A program made the position numbers and the translations under genes. From Oscillospiraceae bacterium CM (GTDB taxonomy: Bacteria > Bacillota > Clostridia > Oscillospirales > Oscillospiraceae), in NCBI GenBank assembly GCA_022870705.1, contig CP072107.1, positions 556,501 to 620,500 on the forward strand: DNA of 64,000 nt, given 5' to 3'. Position 1 is the first letter of the stretch; each line of letters begins with the position of its first letter. Under the pieces are notes generated by a model. The model saw nothing but the letters and a program-made list of their open reading frames with translations. It did no database searches and was not told the DNA's origin. Positions 8,803 to 18,075 of this stretch are shown here, piece after piece.

Positions 8803-10079
8803 CATAAATTGCAAGTGCAAATTGAACACCCCGAGGCAAAATCGTTCCCATCAATTAACCTTGGACACAGATGGTGCCGCAGGCGCTGTCTGTGCCAAGG
8901 TTGTCGCAGCCGTCAGGCTGCGTATTCGGAATCAAGAAAGGCTTCAAATAGTTCCTCTGGCGTGTGGTATCCGAGCTTCTTCCGGGGTCGCCCATTTAAC
9001 TCATCAGCAGCGGACAGGATGTCCTCGTCTGTATACTGCTCAATAGATGTTCCCTTTGGAACGAAGGTCCGGAACAGTCCATTATGCCTTTCGTTCTGAG
9101 GACGTTCCCAAGAGCTGTATGGGTGGGCAAAGTAGATCTGGGAACCCCAAGCCTCGACTTCTGCAAAGTCGGCGAACTCGCTGCCGTTGTCTACGGTAAT
9201 CGTCTTAAAAATCTGTGAAAAACGTTCCCCGTACTCAGCGCGTAGGCTTTTCATGGCAGACATCACCGCATCACTGGTCTTTCCGGGAATACGAATGGCG
9301 ATGTAGTGCTCGGTCTTCTTCTCCAGCAGAGAGAGTACAACTGCCTCTTTCCCAGCTCGTTTTCCAACCACGGTGTCGCCCTCCCAGTGGCCGCCTTCTA
9401 TACGAAGGGAAGCGATCTCAGGACGGGCGGAAATGCTTGTGCCGTAGTGCTTTTTGTTTTCCCTGCCCCTGGCCTTTCGGGTGCTGCGTTTTAAGGCTTC
9501 CGGCAGTTCGGTCGGCGTGATGGGAAGCAAGCCTGCCCAGACCATGTTGTACAGAGTGCGGGTACAAACCATCTGATCTTCACTGTACAAACGCTGTCGC
9601 TTCGCATATCCGCAGCAGGAATCCAGCGACCACTTGTGTTCCCGGATCTGCTTGACTACCCAGTCAATGAAAGTCTTGCAGGAGCCTGCTTTGAGGGGCT
9701 TGACACAAGCCCTTCGATTAGCCTTGTAGATGGCCTCGCCGAGTTTCGGAGAATAGCCAGGTGCTTGGCCCCTGTTGCTCTTCCGTGTCGGTGTACCTCG
9801 CCTTAACTCGTATGAGATGGTGGACGGTGAACAGCCAATGTTTCGGGCGATGCCGCGTACGCCAAGTCCCTGCTTCAAGAGGGCTTTGACAGCACCACGA
9901 TCTTCCAAGCTCAAGTGTTGCCCTTTCTTGCGTTCTGCGCTGACTGTGATAGAATCATTGTTATCCATAGTGATTGTATCCTTTCGGTGGCAGATGTTGT
10001 GTAGGAACTACATTTTACCACGAAGAATAATCACTATGGATTTTTCTGTTCAAGTGTTCAATTTCATTTTACAATCAAC
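8803..10079 (-). mobile_element. IS30-family insertion sequence, 1277 bp
   Basis: Element with one transposase gene on the minus strand, flanked by an exact 14-bp direct repeat. The ends form imperfect inverted repeats: ATTGCAAGTGCAAATTGAAC near the left end against ATTGTAAAATGAAATTGAAC near the right end (complement). A 12-bp stem (CCTTGG.CACAGA / TCTGTGCCAAGG, 8861-8902) lies after the transposase stop and may block read-through. IS30 elements usually duplicate 2-4 bp, so 14 bp is long. The transposase is intact, so the insertion may be recent. Confidence 0.88.
8913..9968 (-). CDS. IS30-family transposase
   Basis: 351-residue DDE transposase, full length for the family. N-terminal helix-turn-helix (residues ~16-55: LSLEDRGAVKALLKQG, then IGCSPSTISYELRRGT) binds the element ends. 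The integrase-core catalytic residues are visible: first Asp in GGHWEGDTVVGK, second Asp in TVDNGSEFAD, Glu in RPQNERHNGLFR. Start ATG 9968 has GAAAGGA upstream. It acts in the cytoplasm on its own terminal repeats. Confidence 0.95.
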   Translation of the reverse strand: MDNNDSITVSAERKKGQHLSLEDRGAVKALLKQGLGVRGIARNIGCSPSTISYELRRGTPTRKSNRGQAPGYSPKLGEAIYKANRRACVKPLKAGSCKTFIDWVVKQIREHKWSLDSCCGYAKRQRLYSEDQMVCTRTLYNMVWAGLLPITPTELPEALKRSTRKARGRENKKHYGTSISARPEIASLRIEGGHWEGDTVVGKRAGKEAVVLSLLEKKTEHYIAIRIPGKTSDAVMSAMKSLRAEYGERFSQIFKTITVDNGSEFADFAEVEAWGSQIYFAHPYSSWERPQNERHNGLFRTFVPKGTSIEQYTDEDILSAADELNGRPRKKLGYHTPEELFEAFLDSEYAA

Positions 10080-10093
10080 CAACAATAAACGCC
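10080..10093. repeat. Right copy of 14-bp target-site duplication
   Basis: CAACAATAAACGCC, second copy of the target duplicated by the IS30-family insertion; reading frame of kinase 1 resumes here. Confidence 0.85.
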
Positions 10094-10371
10094 ACATAGG
10101 TCATTCCAAAAGCGATAATTGACGTTGTCACAGCGCGGTTAAAGGGTATACGCATTATTTTGACAAAAAAGATAATAGCAAAGACAACCATCAATACAAT
10201 GCTGAGCGGTTTTAAATAAAGCCTTAGAAGATAGACGATTGGCAACGAGATACATAAATATATTAAAAACTGGAGACAACTTTTTTTAGTGCTTCTGATG
10301 TTAAGCAGTTTTAACGATGTATAGAAGCTCAAAGAAATGAGAGCAGAATATTTAATTAATACTTCCGCCAT
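10080..10371 (-). pseudogene. Histidine kinase 1, N-terminal part
   Basis: First ~97 residues of the interrupted kinase, with three hydrophobic helices. It aligns residue by residue with the N-terminus of kinase 2 (shared LIKYSxLISLSFYTSLKLLN). Start taken at ATG 10371 to match the start of kinase 2; a GTG four codons earlier is an alternative. Coding runs into the insertion and stops a few codons later. Confidence 0.85.
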
Positions 10372-10473
10372 CCCATTTTTCACCCGCTTTCAAGAATATT
10401 TCAATCTTTCACGCGGTCTATTTTAAACGAAAACAGTTTTTAAGCGGTGCTGTTTATGCACCGCTTTCTTTGT

Positions 10474-11931
10474 TTACGCAGTGACCCGTGAGGCAATCGG
10501 CTCGTTTTGATCTGTTTGCCCGGTGCGAAGCCGGAATTGATGTAACTGGTCAAAGCAGACAGACACCTTCTTGGTGAACTGGGCGTTATCGGCAAGGTTT
10601 TCAATCACAAAGCTGGCCTCGTACTTCGTTAGAATCTCAAAAGTCGTCATCAGGCCGATGCCGCTGCCGCCCTCATCGGCGTGCGTTGTCGATCGTCTTT
10701 TGCCGATGTTTTGAAGCGTCTCGCTGGTGAAGGGGATGCCGCTGTCAAAAACATCGATGGACTAATGGCCGTCTGCTATGCCGATATGGACCATGAGGTT
10801 TTTCGCCGGGCAGCGCTTCATGGCGATGGCGGCGTTTTCAATGAGGTCGGCCAGCAATGTATTCACATCCTGCTCTGAGGCCACTTTTTCGATGAGATAT
10901 TTAACGCTGCCGGTAACCGACACGTCAAACACAACGCCCTGTTCTTTTGCTTTCTGAAACATATACAAGAGCAGCGAATCAACGGACGGCACGCTTGTTT
11001 CGGGCAGCTTTTTACTGCCGGTTTCGTAATCGGTGAGAATGCCGCGGCGCTCTTGCGAGGCCGCCTCAACCTGCGCCAGCAGCGATTTGGCTTTGGATAG
11101 GCGCACAGCGGGGTCTGTTTCCGTCTCGGCTGTCAGCAGATACTGGCGGACGGCATAATCGAGCGCGGGGATGAGCTTGTTATCCTTGTGAATGATTTTT
11201 GACAACGCATTGACCTGCTGGCGCAGCTGCTCGTTTTCCTGGTTTTTTGCGTCGGAAACCTCCTGCAACGCTGCAATTTCCTGCGCTTTGACCTTTTCGA
11301 GATATTTCTTTGTTATTCGGCTGCGCCACCAAAATATAATGAAAAGACTGCTTGTCAGAGCAAAAAACAATGGAATTATGTAAACTAAATTTTCGCCTTT
11401 GTTTATTCCTAATAAAGAGACGGTGAACAGCAATATGTAACTGATATAGACCCCAATATCGCTTGAACTATATTCAATTAATACAGGAAGACCGTTATTA
11501 AGTCGTTTTGATTTTAATGATAATACAATGATTAATAATTCAATGACCGATAAAATAAGATAAGAAAGCCACGTAGGCGGGAGCTGAAAATGCAGCACTT
11601 TGAAATGAAGATATAAATAAATACTAAAAATAAACGAAGCAATTGCAAATGCCATATAAGAAATTCCATAAGCAATAACTGATGTTGACACGGCCAAATT
11701 GAATGGCACACGAATTATTTTTATTAAAAAGATAACGGAAAATGCAACCATTATTATGATACTCAGCGCTGTTAAATAAAGCCGTAGAACATAGACGACT
11801 GGCAAAGCCAAAAATAGATAAATTAAAAACTGGATATAAATCTTTTTGGTGCTCCTCATGTTAAGGAGTTTTAACGATGTATAGAAGCTGAGTGAAATGA
11901 GAGTAGAATATTTTATTAAAATATCTGCCAT
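10474..11931 (-). pseudogene. Histidine kinase 2, disrupted by an in-frame TAG
   Basis: GHKL sensor kinase paralogue, ~485 codons including a single in-frame TAG at 10762-10764. Start ATG 11931 has GAGAGGTG upstream. Before the stop: about six membrane helices (residues 1-200), coiled coil, histidine box IIHKDNKLIPALDYA and N box LADLIENAAIA. After the stop the same frame continues for 95 codons with the G1 (DVFDSG) and G2 (GGSGIGLMTT) boxes. The TAG stands where kinase 3 has a Phe (GHFSID). The short product of ~389 residues would keep sensor and phosphorylatable histidine but lose the ATP lid. Could be a point-mutated pseudogene, a truncated decoy, or an assembly error. Confidence 0.85.
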
Positions 11932-11984
11932 AATTCGCACCTCTCAATAAATTATCGTTTGATAATGGAACTCGCAATTTGTCC

Positions 11985-13400
11985 TTATTTTGTGAGAAAT
12001 CGGAATTGACATAACTGATCAAAGCAAACAGATACCTTCTTGGTGTATTGGCTGTTACCGTTAAGGTCTTCAATCACAAAGCTTGCCTGATACTTTTTCA
12101 GGATTTCGAACGTCGTCACCAGGCCGATACCGCTGCCGCCTTCATCGGCGTGCGTTGTTGTTTGCTGATAACCGATTCCGGAAAGCGTCTCGGCTGCAAA
12201 AGGCATACCACTATCAAATATATCAATCGAAAAGTGGCCGTTTGAGATGCCCATATGAACCATAACATTTTTGGTTGTGCAGCGTCTTGCTGCGACGACG
12301 GCGTTTTCAATTAAATCGGACAGCAAGGTGTTAAAGTCATGCTCCGCTGCCTGTTGCTGAATCAAAAAGTGAATGTTGCCCGACACAGATACGTCTAACG
12401 TGACACCCTGCTCTTTTGCTTTTTGATACATATATGAAAGCAGCGAATCGACGGATGGCACGTTCGTCGATGGGAGCTTTTTATTGCCGGTTTCGAAATC
12501 CGTGAGAATGCCTTGGCGCTCTTGCGAGGCTGCCTCGACCTGCGCCAGCAGCGATTTGGCTTTGGAAAGGCGCACGGCGTAGTCTGTTTCCGTCTCGGCT
12601 GTCAGCAGGTATTGGCGCACGGCGTAATCCAGCGCGGGAATGAGCTTGTTATCCTTGTGAATGATTTTTGACAGATCGCCGTTTTGCTGACGCAACTGCT
12701 CATTTTCCTGATTTTTCGCGTTTAATGCCTGCTGCAGTTCTTCAAGCTCCTGCGCTTTGACCTTTTCGAGATATTTTTTGGTAATGGTGCCACGCCACCA
12801 AAATATTATGATGAACCCGATGAGAAAAGCAAAAAATAAAGGAATCGCGAAATACAGATTCGGTTCTTTGCTGATGGCGAAAAAAGAAATTGCCAGTAAT
12901 AATGAGATTCCCAAAAAAGTGACCATGTCACCGGCGCCGCGCTCCTGCAGAAAAGGCATGCCTTTGCGCAGACGTTTAATGCGGAAAAGACCGATCAGGA
13001 AAAGCAGTTGAAAGAACCCAAGTAAAAAGACAGAAATAGAATCGGGCAGAAAATTGAAATCGAATAAATGAGCGAACAGTGCCATACATAAAGCTATCAA
13101 ATATGCGGCGACAATAAATGATAAATACGCTATACCATAGGAAATGATGGATGACACTATAGATAGATTAAGGGATTTTTTGAAGACAACAATAGTAAAG
13201 GCAGAAAACAGCGTCACCATAATTAAGGTGTTGAGCGGCCAAAGGTAGAGCTTGAGGAGATATATAACGGGTATCATGAACAGCAAAAACAGGGACAGCT
13301 GAAAGACTACCGTTTTCAGGACGTCTAAGTGCAGCAGTTTTAAAAATACATAAAAACAGCTGATCAAAATAAAAAGACCTTTGACAATCGTAAAAAACAC
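11985..13400 (-). CDS. Membrane sensor histidine kinase 3 (GHKL type), intact
   Basis: 471 residues starting with GTG 13400 after an AGGTGAG ribosome site. About six transmembrane helices fill residues 1-200, followed by a coiled coil (205-245), the phospho-acceptor region with His248 in KIIHKDNKLIPALDYA, N box LSDLIENAVVAA (360-371), G1 box DIFDSG (394-399) and G2 box GGSGIG (421-426). The arrangement resembles peptide-sensing AgrC-like kinases, but the sensor is not a recognised named domain. It is the only undamaged member of three tandem paralogues and most likely phosphorylates the Spo0A-like regulator encoded just upstream on the same strand. Ligand unknown. Confidence 0.87.
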   Translation of the reverse strand: MFFTIVKGLFILISCFYVFLKLLHLDVLKTVVFQLSLFLLFMIPVIYLLKLYLWPLNTLIMVTLFSAFTIVVFKKSLNLSIVSSIISYGIAYLSFIVAAYLIALCMALFAHLFDFNFLPDSISVFLLGFFQLLFLIGLFRIKRLRKGMPFLQERGAGDMVTFLGISLLLAISFFAISKEPNLYFAIPLFFAFLIGFIIIFWWRGTITKKYLEKVKAQELEELQQALNAKNQENEQLRQQNGDLSKIIHKDNKLIPALDYAVRQYLLTAETETDYAVRLSKAKSLLAQVEAASQERQGILTDFETGNKKLPSTNVPSVDSLLSYMYQKAKEQGVTLDVSVSGNIHFLIQQQAAEHDFNTLLSDLIENAVVAARRCTTKNVMVHMGISNGHFSIDIFDSGMPFAAETLSGIGYQQTTTHADEGGSGIGLVTTFEILKKYQASFVIEDLNGNSQYTKKVSVCFDQLCQFRFLTK

Positions 13401-13529
13401 GTCGACTCACCTACAACAACATAAAAGAAAGATATCCAACACAAAGTATTAGCCAAAAACTAACAGGGTTTTCCCTTCGTTTTTAGTATTTTTGTATCAC
13501 AAAAACAAACTAAAAAGGAGGGGTCATTC

Positions 13530-13574
13530 ATGGATTGGTTAATCGGGATTATGAGATCGTGGTATCACACTTAA
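13530..13574 (+). CDS. Candidate 14-residue peptide with very strong ribosome site
   Basis: Tiny ORF encoding MDWLIGIMRSWYHT, preceded by AAAAAGGAGGGG 8-10 nt before its ATG, one of the strongest ribosome sites in the window. It runs against the kinase and regulator genes and is followed by a hairpin with T-rich tail (13581-13608). The peptide is amphipathic with two Trp. It could be a signal peptide for the adjacent kinases, a small membrane-active peptide, or a leader; no family is recognised. The hairpin may belong to the minus-strand regulator instead, which weakens the case for a plus-strand unit. Confidence 0.4.
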   Translation: MDWLIGIMRSWYHT

Positions 13575-13580
13575 CGCCAA

Positions 13581-13608
13581 AAGCCGCTCCTTTGGGGGCG
13601 GCTTCTTT
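13581..13608. terminator. Hairpin between peptide ORF and response regulator, bidirectional
   Basis: Stem AAGCCGCTCC / GGGGCGGCTT with loop TTTG. On the plus strand it is followed by CTTTAAT; on the minus strand by TTTT, overlapping the stop of the response regulator gene. Confidence 0.7.
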
Positions 13609-14392
13609 AATAATCCGCCTTGATTTTGTTGGCGTAATAGTAAATAAACTCCGTCAATGTTGGGACGCCCTTGTCAGAGTGGATACGCGCGGTGTAAAAC
13701 TTGAGCAGGTCGTCAATATCGGCTGTCCGCCAGGCTCTATTGATGGCGTTTTGCATGGCCCGCTCGACACTGGATTCCGTTTTCCCGTATTTCTGGCCGA
13801 TGATTGTGCACAAGTTTTGAACGGGCTGCTTGACAACCAAGTCGATGGCATCAATCAGATAGGCATTGCCAACGGCCTTTGGACTGATGCCGACATTGGT
13901 TAGTTCTGTTCTGATGCGCGATAAAATTCTTTTGTTGCGCACCTGCGGCGTTTCTGTTGTGGCGTGCTCCGGCGCGGCACTTTGAATCCGGCTGTGGATA
14001 ATTGGCCGCATCATGAGCAAAAAATCGAGAACACCCTTTGCTGAGTAATCCGGCTGGTGCTTTGAAATGATAAAATCGGCACCGAGCTGACGCGCTGATT
14101 CATATGTCACCGAGCTCGTGTTATTCGTTGTGACAAGGACATATGGATTGACGGCGAGCGCCATCTGCCGAAGCTCCTGCAGCACAAACAGGCCGTTTCC
14201 ACGGCCATGGTGCAGCTCCAAATCCAGAATGATGGCATCAGGCAGACAGTCCTTAATATACCCAATGGCATCACTGGAGTTGTTCGTCACCCCGACGAGT
14301 GTAACATCCTCGCGTTGATCCGCACAAACGATGAATTCGCGGCAGGAGGCCTCGTCATCTTCAACCAGCAAAATCGAGAGCTTTTTATCCAT
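13607..14392 (-). CDS. Response regulator with Spo0A-type DNA-binding domain
   Basis: 261 residues from ATG 14392 (GGAGAGATT upstream). Receiver domain residues ~5-125 with acidic pocket E11-D12-D13, probable phospho-acceptor D57 in IILDLEL, a Thr around 88-89 and K111. After a linker, residues ~155-258 resemble the Spo0A C-terminal DNA-binding domain: recognition-helix region ESSVERAMQNAINRAW matches the Spo0A pattern SRVERAIRHAIEVAW, and the end PTLTEFIYYYANK matches PTNSEFI. So it is a Spo0A relative, not clearly Spo0A itself, which is normally found next to spoIVB. It lies upstream of three tandem kinases on the same strand and is the likely phosphorylation target. Confidence 0.88.
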   Translation of the reverse strand: MDKKLSILLVEDDEASCREFIVCADQREDVTLVGVTNNSSDAIGYIKDCLPDAIILDLELHHGRGNGLFVLQELRQMALAVNPYVLVTTNNTSSVTYESARQLGADFIISKHQPDYSAKGVLDFLLMMRPIIHSRIQSAAPEHATTETPQVRNKRILSRIRTELTNVGISPKAVGNAYLIDAIDLVVKQPVQNLCTIIGQKYGKTESSVERAMQNAINRAWRTADIDDLLKFYTARIHSDKGVPTLTEFIYYYANKIKADY

Positions 14393-14593
14393 AAAAAATC
14401 TCTCCATATCCGTTTTTATGTAAATATTATTACATATAACGATAAAAAGCAACGGATTCCAACAAAAATTTATACAAAAAGCAATTTCCTATTTGTTTGA
14501 AATATATAAATATAATGGTATTTACCGCATGGCTGCAAGCGTTGTAGCGGACGAGGGAGGCATTTCAGATATCCGAGCATACAGTTTGGAGTG

Positions 14594-14884
14594 ATGAATG
14601 ATTTGAGTGACGTGGCAGAGCACATGGATAACGGCTTGCGGCTTGATTTTCTGGAGGATCAGTTCAATCAGGAAATGTTATGTTTTTTTGTACGCCGGAC
14701 GATGAACCTGGAGCTTCAAAAAATCGTTGATTTGATTACGGAAGGCAATGCAATCCTCAAGGAAATATCCGATCCTGTAAACGTAAATGCCGTTGCCGTT
14801 CTGATTGATGATTTGAATCGTCAGCTCACGGCACATTTAATGAAGCTGAATGGACTGTATGGGCCTATCAGCCATAAAATTTAA
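14594..14884 (+). CDS. Hypothetical small helical protein
   Basis: 96 residues (97 from the adjoining ATG at 14591). No recognised family. Mostly helical and acidic, with a central segment LQKIVDLITEGNAILKEISD. GGAG lies 1-4 nt before the two possible ATGs, a tight spacing, so the start is uncertain. It is divergent from the Spo0A-like regulator gene with ~200 nt between them, so it could share regulation with that cluster. Confidence 0.5.
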   Translation: MNDLSDVAEHMDNGLRLDFLEDQFNQEMLCFFVRRTMNLELQKIVDLITEGNAILKEISDPVNVNAVAVLIDDLNRQLTAHLMKLNGLYGPISHKI

Positions 14885-15042
14885 CAGGCATATGCTTCTG
14901 TCTCGCTATTTTTCGCTCATCTATATCATACACAGGACTCTCGTCTGTTTGTTGTCGAAAAAGGGCGGCACGGACTCTTTTATGGTCTTATCAGAACGAA
15001 TTTGCTTGTATTTGAGGCATTGAATGACGGTTTTATGTTAAT

Positions 15043-15075
15043 AAAGCGCCGAAAACTGATGGTTTTCGGCGCTTT

Positions 15076-15076
<1 letters not shown>
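15043..15076. terminator. Hairpin beyond tRNA-Arg, bidirectional
   Basis: Stem AAAGCGCCGAAAAC / GTTTTCGGCGCTTTT with a 5-nt loop, directly at the 3' side of the minus-strand tRNA-Arg. Confidence 0.8.
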
Positions 15077-15152
<76 letters not shown>

Positions 15153-15254
15153 ATATGAAATTAGATTAGTCGGCGCACATCATTTTAACGCCTGCGCCAT
15201 GCCCTGTCAAGCGCCGCAAGCCCTGCAAGCCAGTCGCCGCTGACAAGAATAAAC

Positions 15255-15283
15255 TTGACATAAAACAAAAGGAGTTGTAAAAT
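15255..15283 (+). promoter_or_regulatory. Sigma-A promoter for rny
   Basis: TTGACA (15255-15260), 17-nt spacer, TAAAAT (15278-15283), leaving a leader of about 115 nt before the rny start. Confidence 0.7.
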
Positions 15284-15403
15284 AATTCAGGTGATTTTTA
15301 CAAAACATTGGGAACATTTCACAAAATTGTGGGCCTGACGTCTAAACAGATGTACCAGTGTTAATAAGAATTTTAATTGAAAAAGGAGGTGTGTTCCCTT
15401 ATT

Positions 15404-16954
15404 ATGCAGCCACTTGAACTGATAATCTTCACCGTTGTTCTGATCACGGTGTTTATTATAGCATTTTTCCTCGGCATCACTTACAGAAAAAAGGTTTCCG
15501 AGCGCGAGATTCAGAGCGCCGAAGAAAAAGCGAAAAGGATTATCAATGATTCGATAAAAGCAGCCGAGAGCAAAAAGCGCGAGGCCCTCTTGGAGGCAAA
15601 GGAAGAAATACACAGAAACCGCAGCGAGTATGAACGTGAAGTGAAGGAACGGCGCGGAGAAGTCACAAAGATGGAGCGCCGACTCCAGCAGAAGGAAGAG
15701 ACACTCGACAAAAAGTCCGACGCGCTGGAACGCAAGAACGAACAGCTGGCCAGAAGGCTATCGGAGCTCGACCGTTCGTATGAAGAAGTTGCCACCGTTA
15801 AACGCAGCCAGCTGGAAATGCTGGAAAAAATCTCAGGCTATACGGCTGAAGAGGCAAAAGCCTATCTGATCAAAAACCTCGAATCCGAGGTGACACACGA
15901 AGCCGCCATGAAGATCAAGGAGATCGAAGGCCGCTTTAAAGATGAAGCCGAACAAAAAGCGCGCGAATACATCACGCTGGCCATTCAGCGCTGCGCCGCC
16001 GACCATGTCGCCGAAGCAACCGTTTCTGTTGTTCCGCTGCCGAACGATGAAATGAAAGGCCGCATCATCGGCAGAGAAGGCCGAAACATCCGCGCTATTG
16101 AAACATTAACCGGCGTTGACCTGATCATTGACGACACGCCTGAGGCAATTACACTGTCAAGCTTTGACCCGGTGCGGCGCGAAATTGCCCGTATCGCGCT
16201 TGAAAAATTGATTCTTGACGGGCGCATTCATCCGGCCCGCATTGAAGAAATGGTTGAAAAGGCGAAACGAGAAGTCGACGCGACAATTAAGTCTGAGGGC
16301 GACCGCGCAACATTTGAAACCGGTATTCACGGATTGCACGGCGAGGTCGTCAAGCTCCTTGGGCGGCAGAAATACCGTACAAGCTATGGGCAGAATGTTC
16401 TCAGCCACTCTATTGAGGTTTCACATATTTCCGGCCTGCTGGCGGCCGAGCTCGGTGCTGATGTGATGACGGCCAAGCGCGCCGGGCTTCTGCACGACCT
16501 CGGTAAATCCATTGACCACGAGGTTGAGGGCAGCCACGTGACAATCGGCGTCGACCTCGCCCGGAAATATAAAGAGAGCGAAGAGGTTATCCACGCTATC
16601 CACGCCCACCACGGTGACGTTGAACCGAAAACGATTATCGCCTGTATTGTTCAGGCGGCCGACACGATTTCGGCGGCACGGCCGGGCGCGCGGCGGGAGA
16701 ATATCGAAAACTATATCAAGCGTCTTGAAAAGCTTGAAGAGCTTACGAATTCCTTCTCTGGTGTTGACAGCTCCTATGCCATTCAGGCGGGGCGCGAAAT
16801 TCGGATTATGGTAAAGCCCGAGGATGTCTCTGAGGATCAGATGGTTATTTTGGCCCGCGATATTGCCAAAAAAATCGAAAATGACCTAGAGTACCCCGGC
16901 CAAATCAAAGTCAACCTCCTGCGAGAGACGAAGGCGATCGAATACGCGAAGTAA
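15404..16954 (+). CDS. rny: Ribonuclease Y
   Basis: Membrane-anchored endoribonuclease that starts bulk mRNA decay in Firmicutes. 516 residues from ATG 15404, 10 nt after AAGGAGGTG; the frame opens earlier at a TTG inside the ribosome site. N-terminal membrane helix (residues ~5-25), long charged coiled coil (~30-200), KH RNA-binding domain with [12 protein letters not shown] (~215), and HD domain with [10 protein letters not shown] and [10 protein letters not shown], whose His-Asp pair binds metal. Length and order match the family exactly. Single-gene unit between promoter and strong terminator. Confidence 0.97.
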   Translation: MQPLELIIFTVVLITVFIIAFFLGITYRKKVSEREIQSAEEKAKRIINDSIKAAESKKREALLEAKEEIHRNRSEYEREVKERRGEVTKMERRLQQKEETLDKKSDALERKNEQLARRLSELDRSYEEVATVKRSQLEMLEKISGYTAEEAKAYLIKNLESEVTHEAAMKIKEIEGRFKDEAEQKAREYITLAIQRCAADHVAEATVSVVPLPNDEMKGRIIGREGRNIRAIETLTGVDLIIDDTPEAITLSSFDPVRREIARIALEKLILDGRIHPARIEEMVEKAKREVDATIKSEGDRATFETGIHGLHGEVVKLLGRQKYRTSYGQNVLSHSIEVSHISGLLAAELGADVMTAKRAGLLHDLGKSIDHEVEGSHVTIGVDLARKYKESEEVIHAIHAHHGDVEPKTIIACIVQAADTISAARPGARRENIENYIKRLEKLEELTNSFSGVDSSYAIQAGREIRIMVKPEDVSEDQMVILARDIAKKIENDLEYPGQIKVNLLRETKAIEYAK

Positions 16955-16990
16955 GAGCGTTTCGGTGCCTGCGGCATGAACCGATTCATG

Positions 16991-17028
16991 AACTGGCGCC
17001 GTCATTCAGCGGCGCCAGTTTTATTATT
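16991..17028 (+). terminator. Terminator after rny
   Basis: Perfect stem AACTGGCGCCG / CGGCGCCAGTT with an 8-nt loop and TTATTATT tail. Confidence 0.93.
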
Positions 17029-17078
17029 TGGCCAAAGCGCTGCGTTAGTCCGCGCATGGGAAAAAAGAGAGGTTACAC

Positions 17079-17393
17079 ATGATAAAACTCGAACTGGACG
17101 TAACAGTTGCCGATTACGGCAGTCTGGCAGAGCAGTTTCTGCCTCAAATTGCCGAAAAGCTCAAGGGGTCAAACAACCCGGCTGCCAAGCTCTTATCCGG
17201 CGGCGCCTCGTCTGCCGTCGCTAAAATGATCCTGTCAAAACTGCCGAAGGCCGCACTTGACCAATTGACGGCGGAACTGATCAACACGAATCAGGAGCAG
17301 ATCAAAAAGGCACTTGAAAAGCTGGCGGAACAGCAGAACATTCACCTGCAAATCGAACGACTGACGGCAGCTGCCGCCGGTCAGACGTCTTAA
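17079..17393 (+). CDS. Hypothetical protein, 104 residues
   Basis: Not recognised. Helical, Ala/Leu/Lys-rich soluble protein starting MIKLELDVTVADYGSLAEQF, with a Gly-Ala-Ser stretch in the middle and a charged helix at the end. GAGAGG lies 7 nt before the ATG. Its stop overlaps the stop of the convergent deformylase gene by 4 nt, and it follows the rny terminator, so it has its own promoter somewhere in 17029-17078, which could not be pinpointed. Confidence 0.65.
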   Translation: MIKLELDVTVADYGSLAEQFLPQIAEKLKGSNNPAAKLLSGGASSAVAKMILSKLPKAALDQLTAELINTNQEQIKKALEKLAEQQNIHLQIERLTAAAAGQTS

Positions 17394-17872
17394 CGGCGCG
17401 CCGCTTGGCGACGCACGGATATCAAACTTGACGGCAGCACCTTGTCGGTAAACAAGACGCCGTCAAGATGGTCGATTTCATGGCATAGAACGCAGGCGAG
17501 CCTGCCGGATGCCGCCATTTCATATGGTTTTCCTTTTGTGTTGAGCGCCCTGACGACAATGTTCTCAGGGCGCTTGACTTTTCCGTACAGACCGGGCAGA
17601 CTGAGGCAGCCCTCAAAAGACACTTGGCGGCCATCCGAGCGGATGATAACGGGATTGATAAATAGGAGATGTGACGACTCGTTTTTGACGACAATCAGGC
17701 GCTGAGGCGACCCAACCTGCGGCGCGGACAGCCCAACGGCCTGATGTGCTTCTAGCGTCTCGGTAAGGTCATTCAAAAGCGTTATGATTGATGTATTGAC
17801 AGAACGGACCTTTTCCGCCTTTTTTCGCAGAAGTCCGCTTGATTCGGCTGTGAGGATATTGAGGACGGACAT
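17390..17872 (-). CDS. def: Peptide deformylase
   Basis: Removes the N-formyl group from new proteins; metal enzyme in the cytoplasm. 160 residues. All three family motifs are present: GLSAPQVG (motif I), EGCLSLPG (motif II, Cys metal ligand) and HEIDHLDG (motif III, two His ligands and catalytic Glu). Standing alone, without the usual fmt partner. Convergent with and overlapping the end of the preceding hypothetical gene by 4 nt. Confidence 0.95.
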   Translation of the reverse strand: MSVLNILTAESSGLLRKKAEKVRSVNTSIITLLNDLTETLEAHQAVGLSAPQVGSPQRLIVVKNESSHLLFINPVIIRSDGRQVSFEGCLSLPGLYGKVKRPENIVVRALNTKGKPYEMAASGRLACVLCHEIDHLDGVLFTDKVLPSSLISVRRQAARR

Positions 17873-18075
17873 AGTGGCTGTTCCTTTTTACCGGTTTAAA
17901 ATCAAAAACCATTAATGTTTGCATGCGCCATGTTATCGCCGGTTTATCCTATTGTATGACACGGCCTTCTGTTTGTTCGAGCCGATGAATGCGCGCAAAG
18001 CACGCCTCGTTGCAATTGACATATAATGAAGCAGAAATCCGGTATGTTTACCGCGTTTCAATTGGAGGCTAAACC

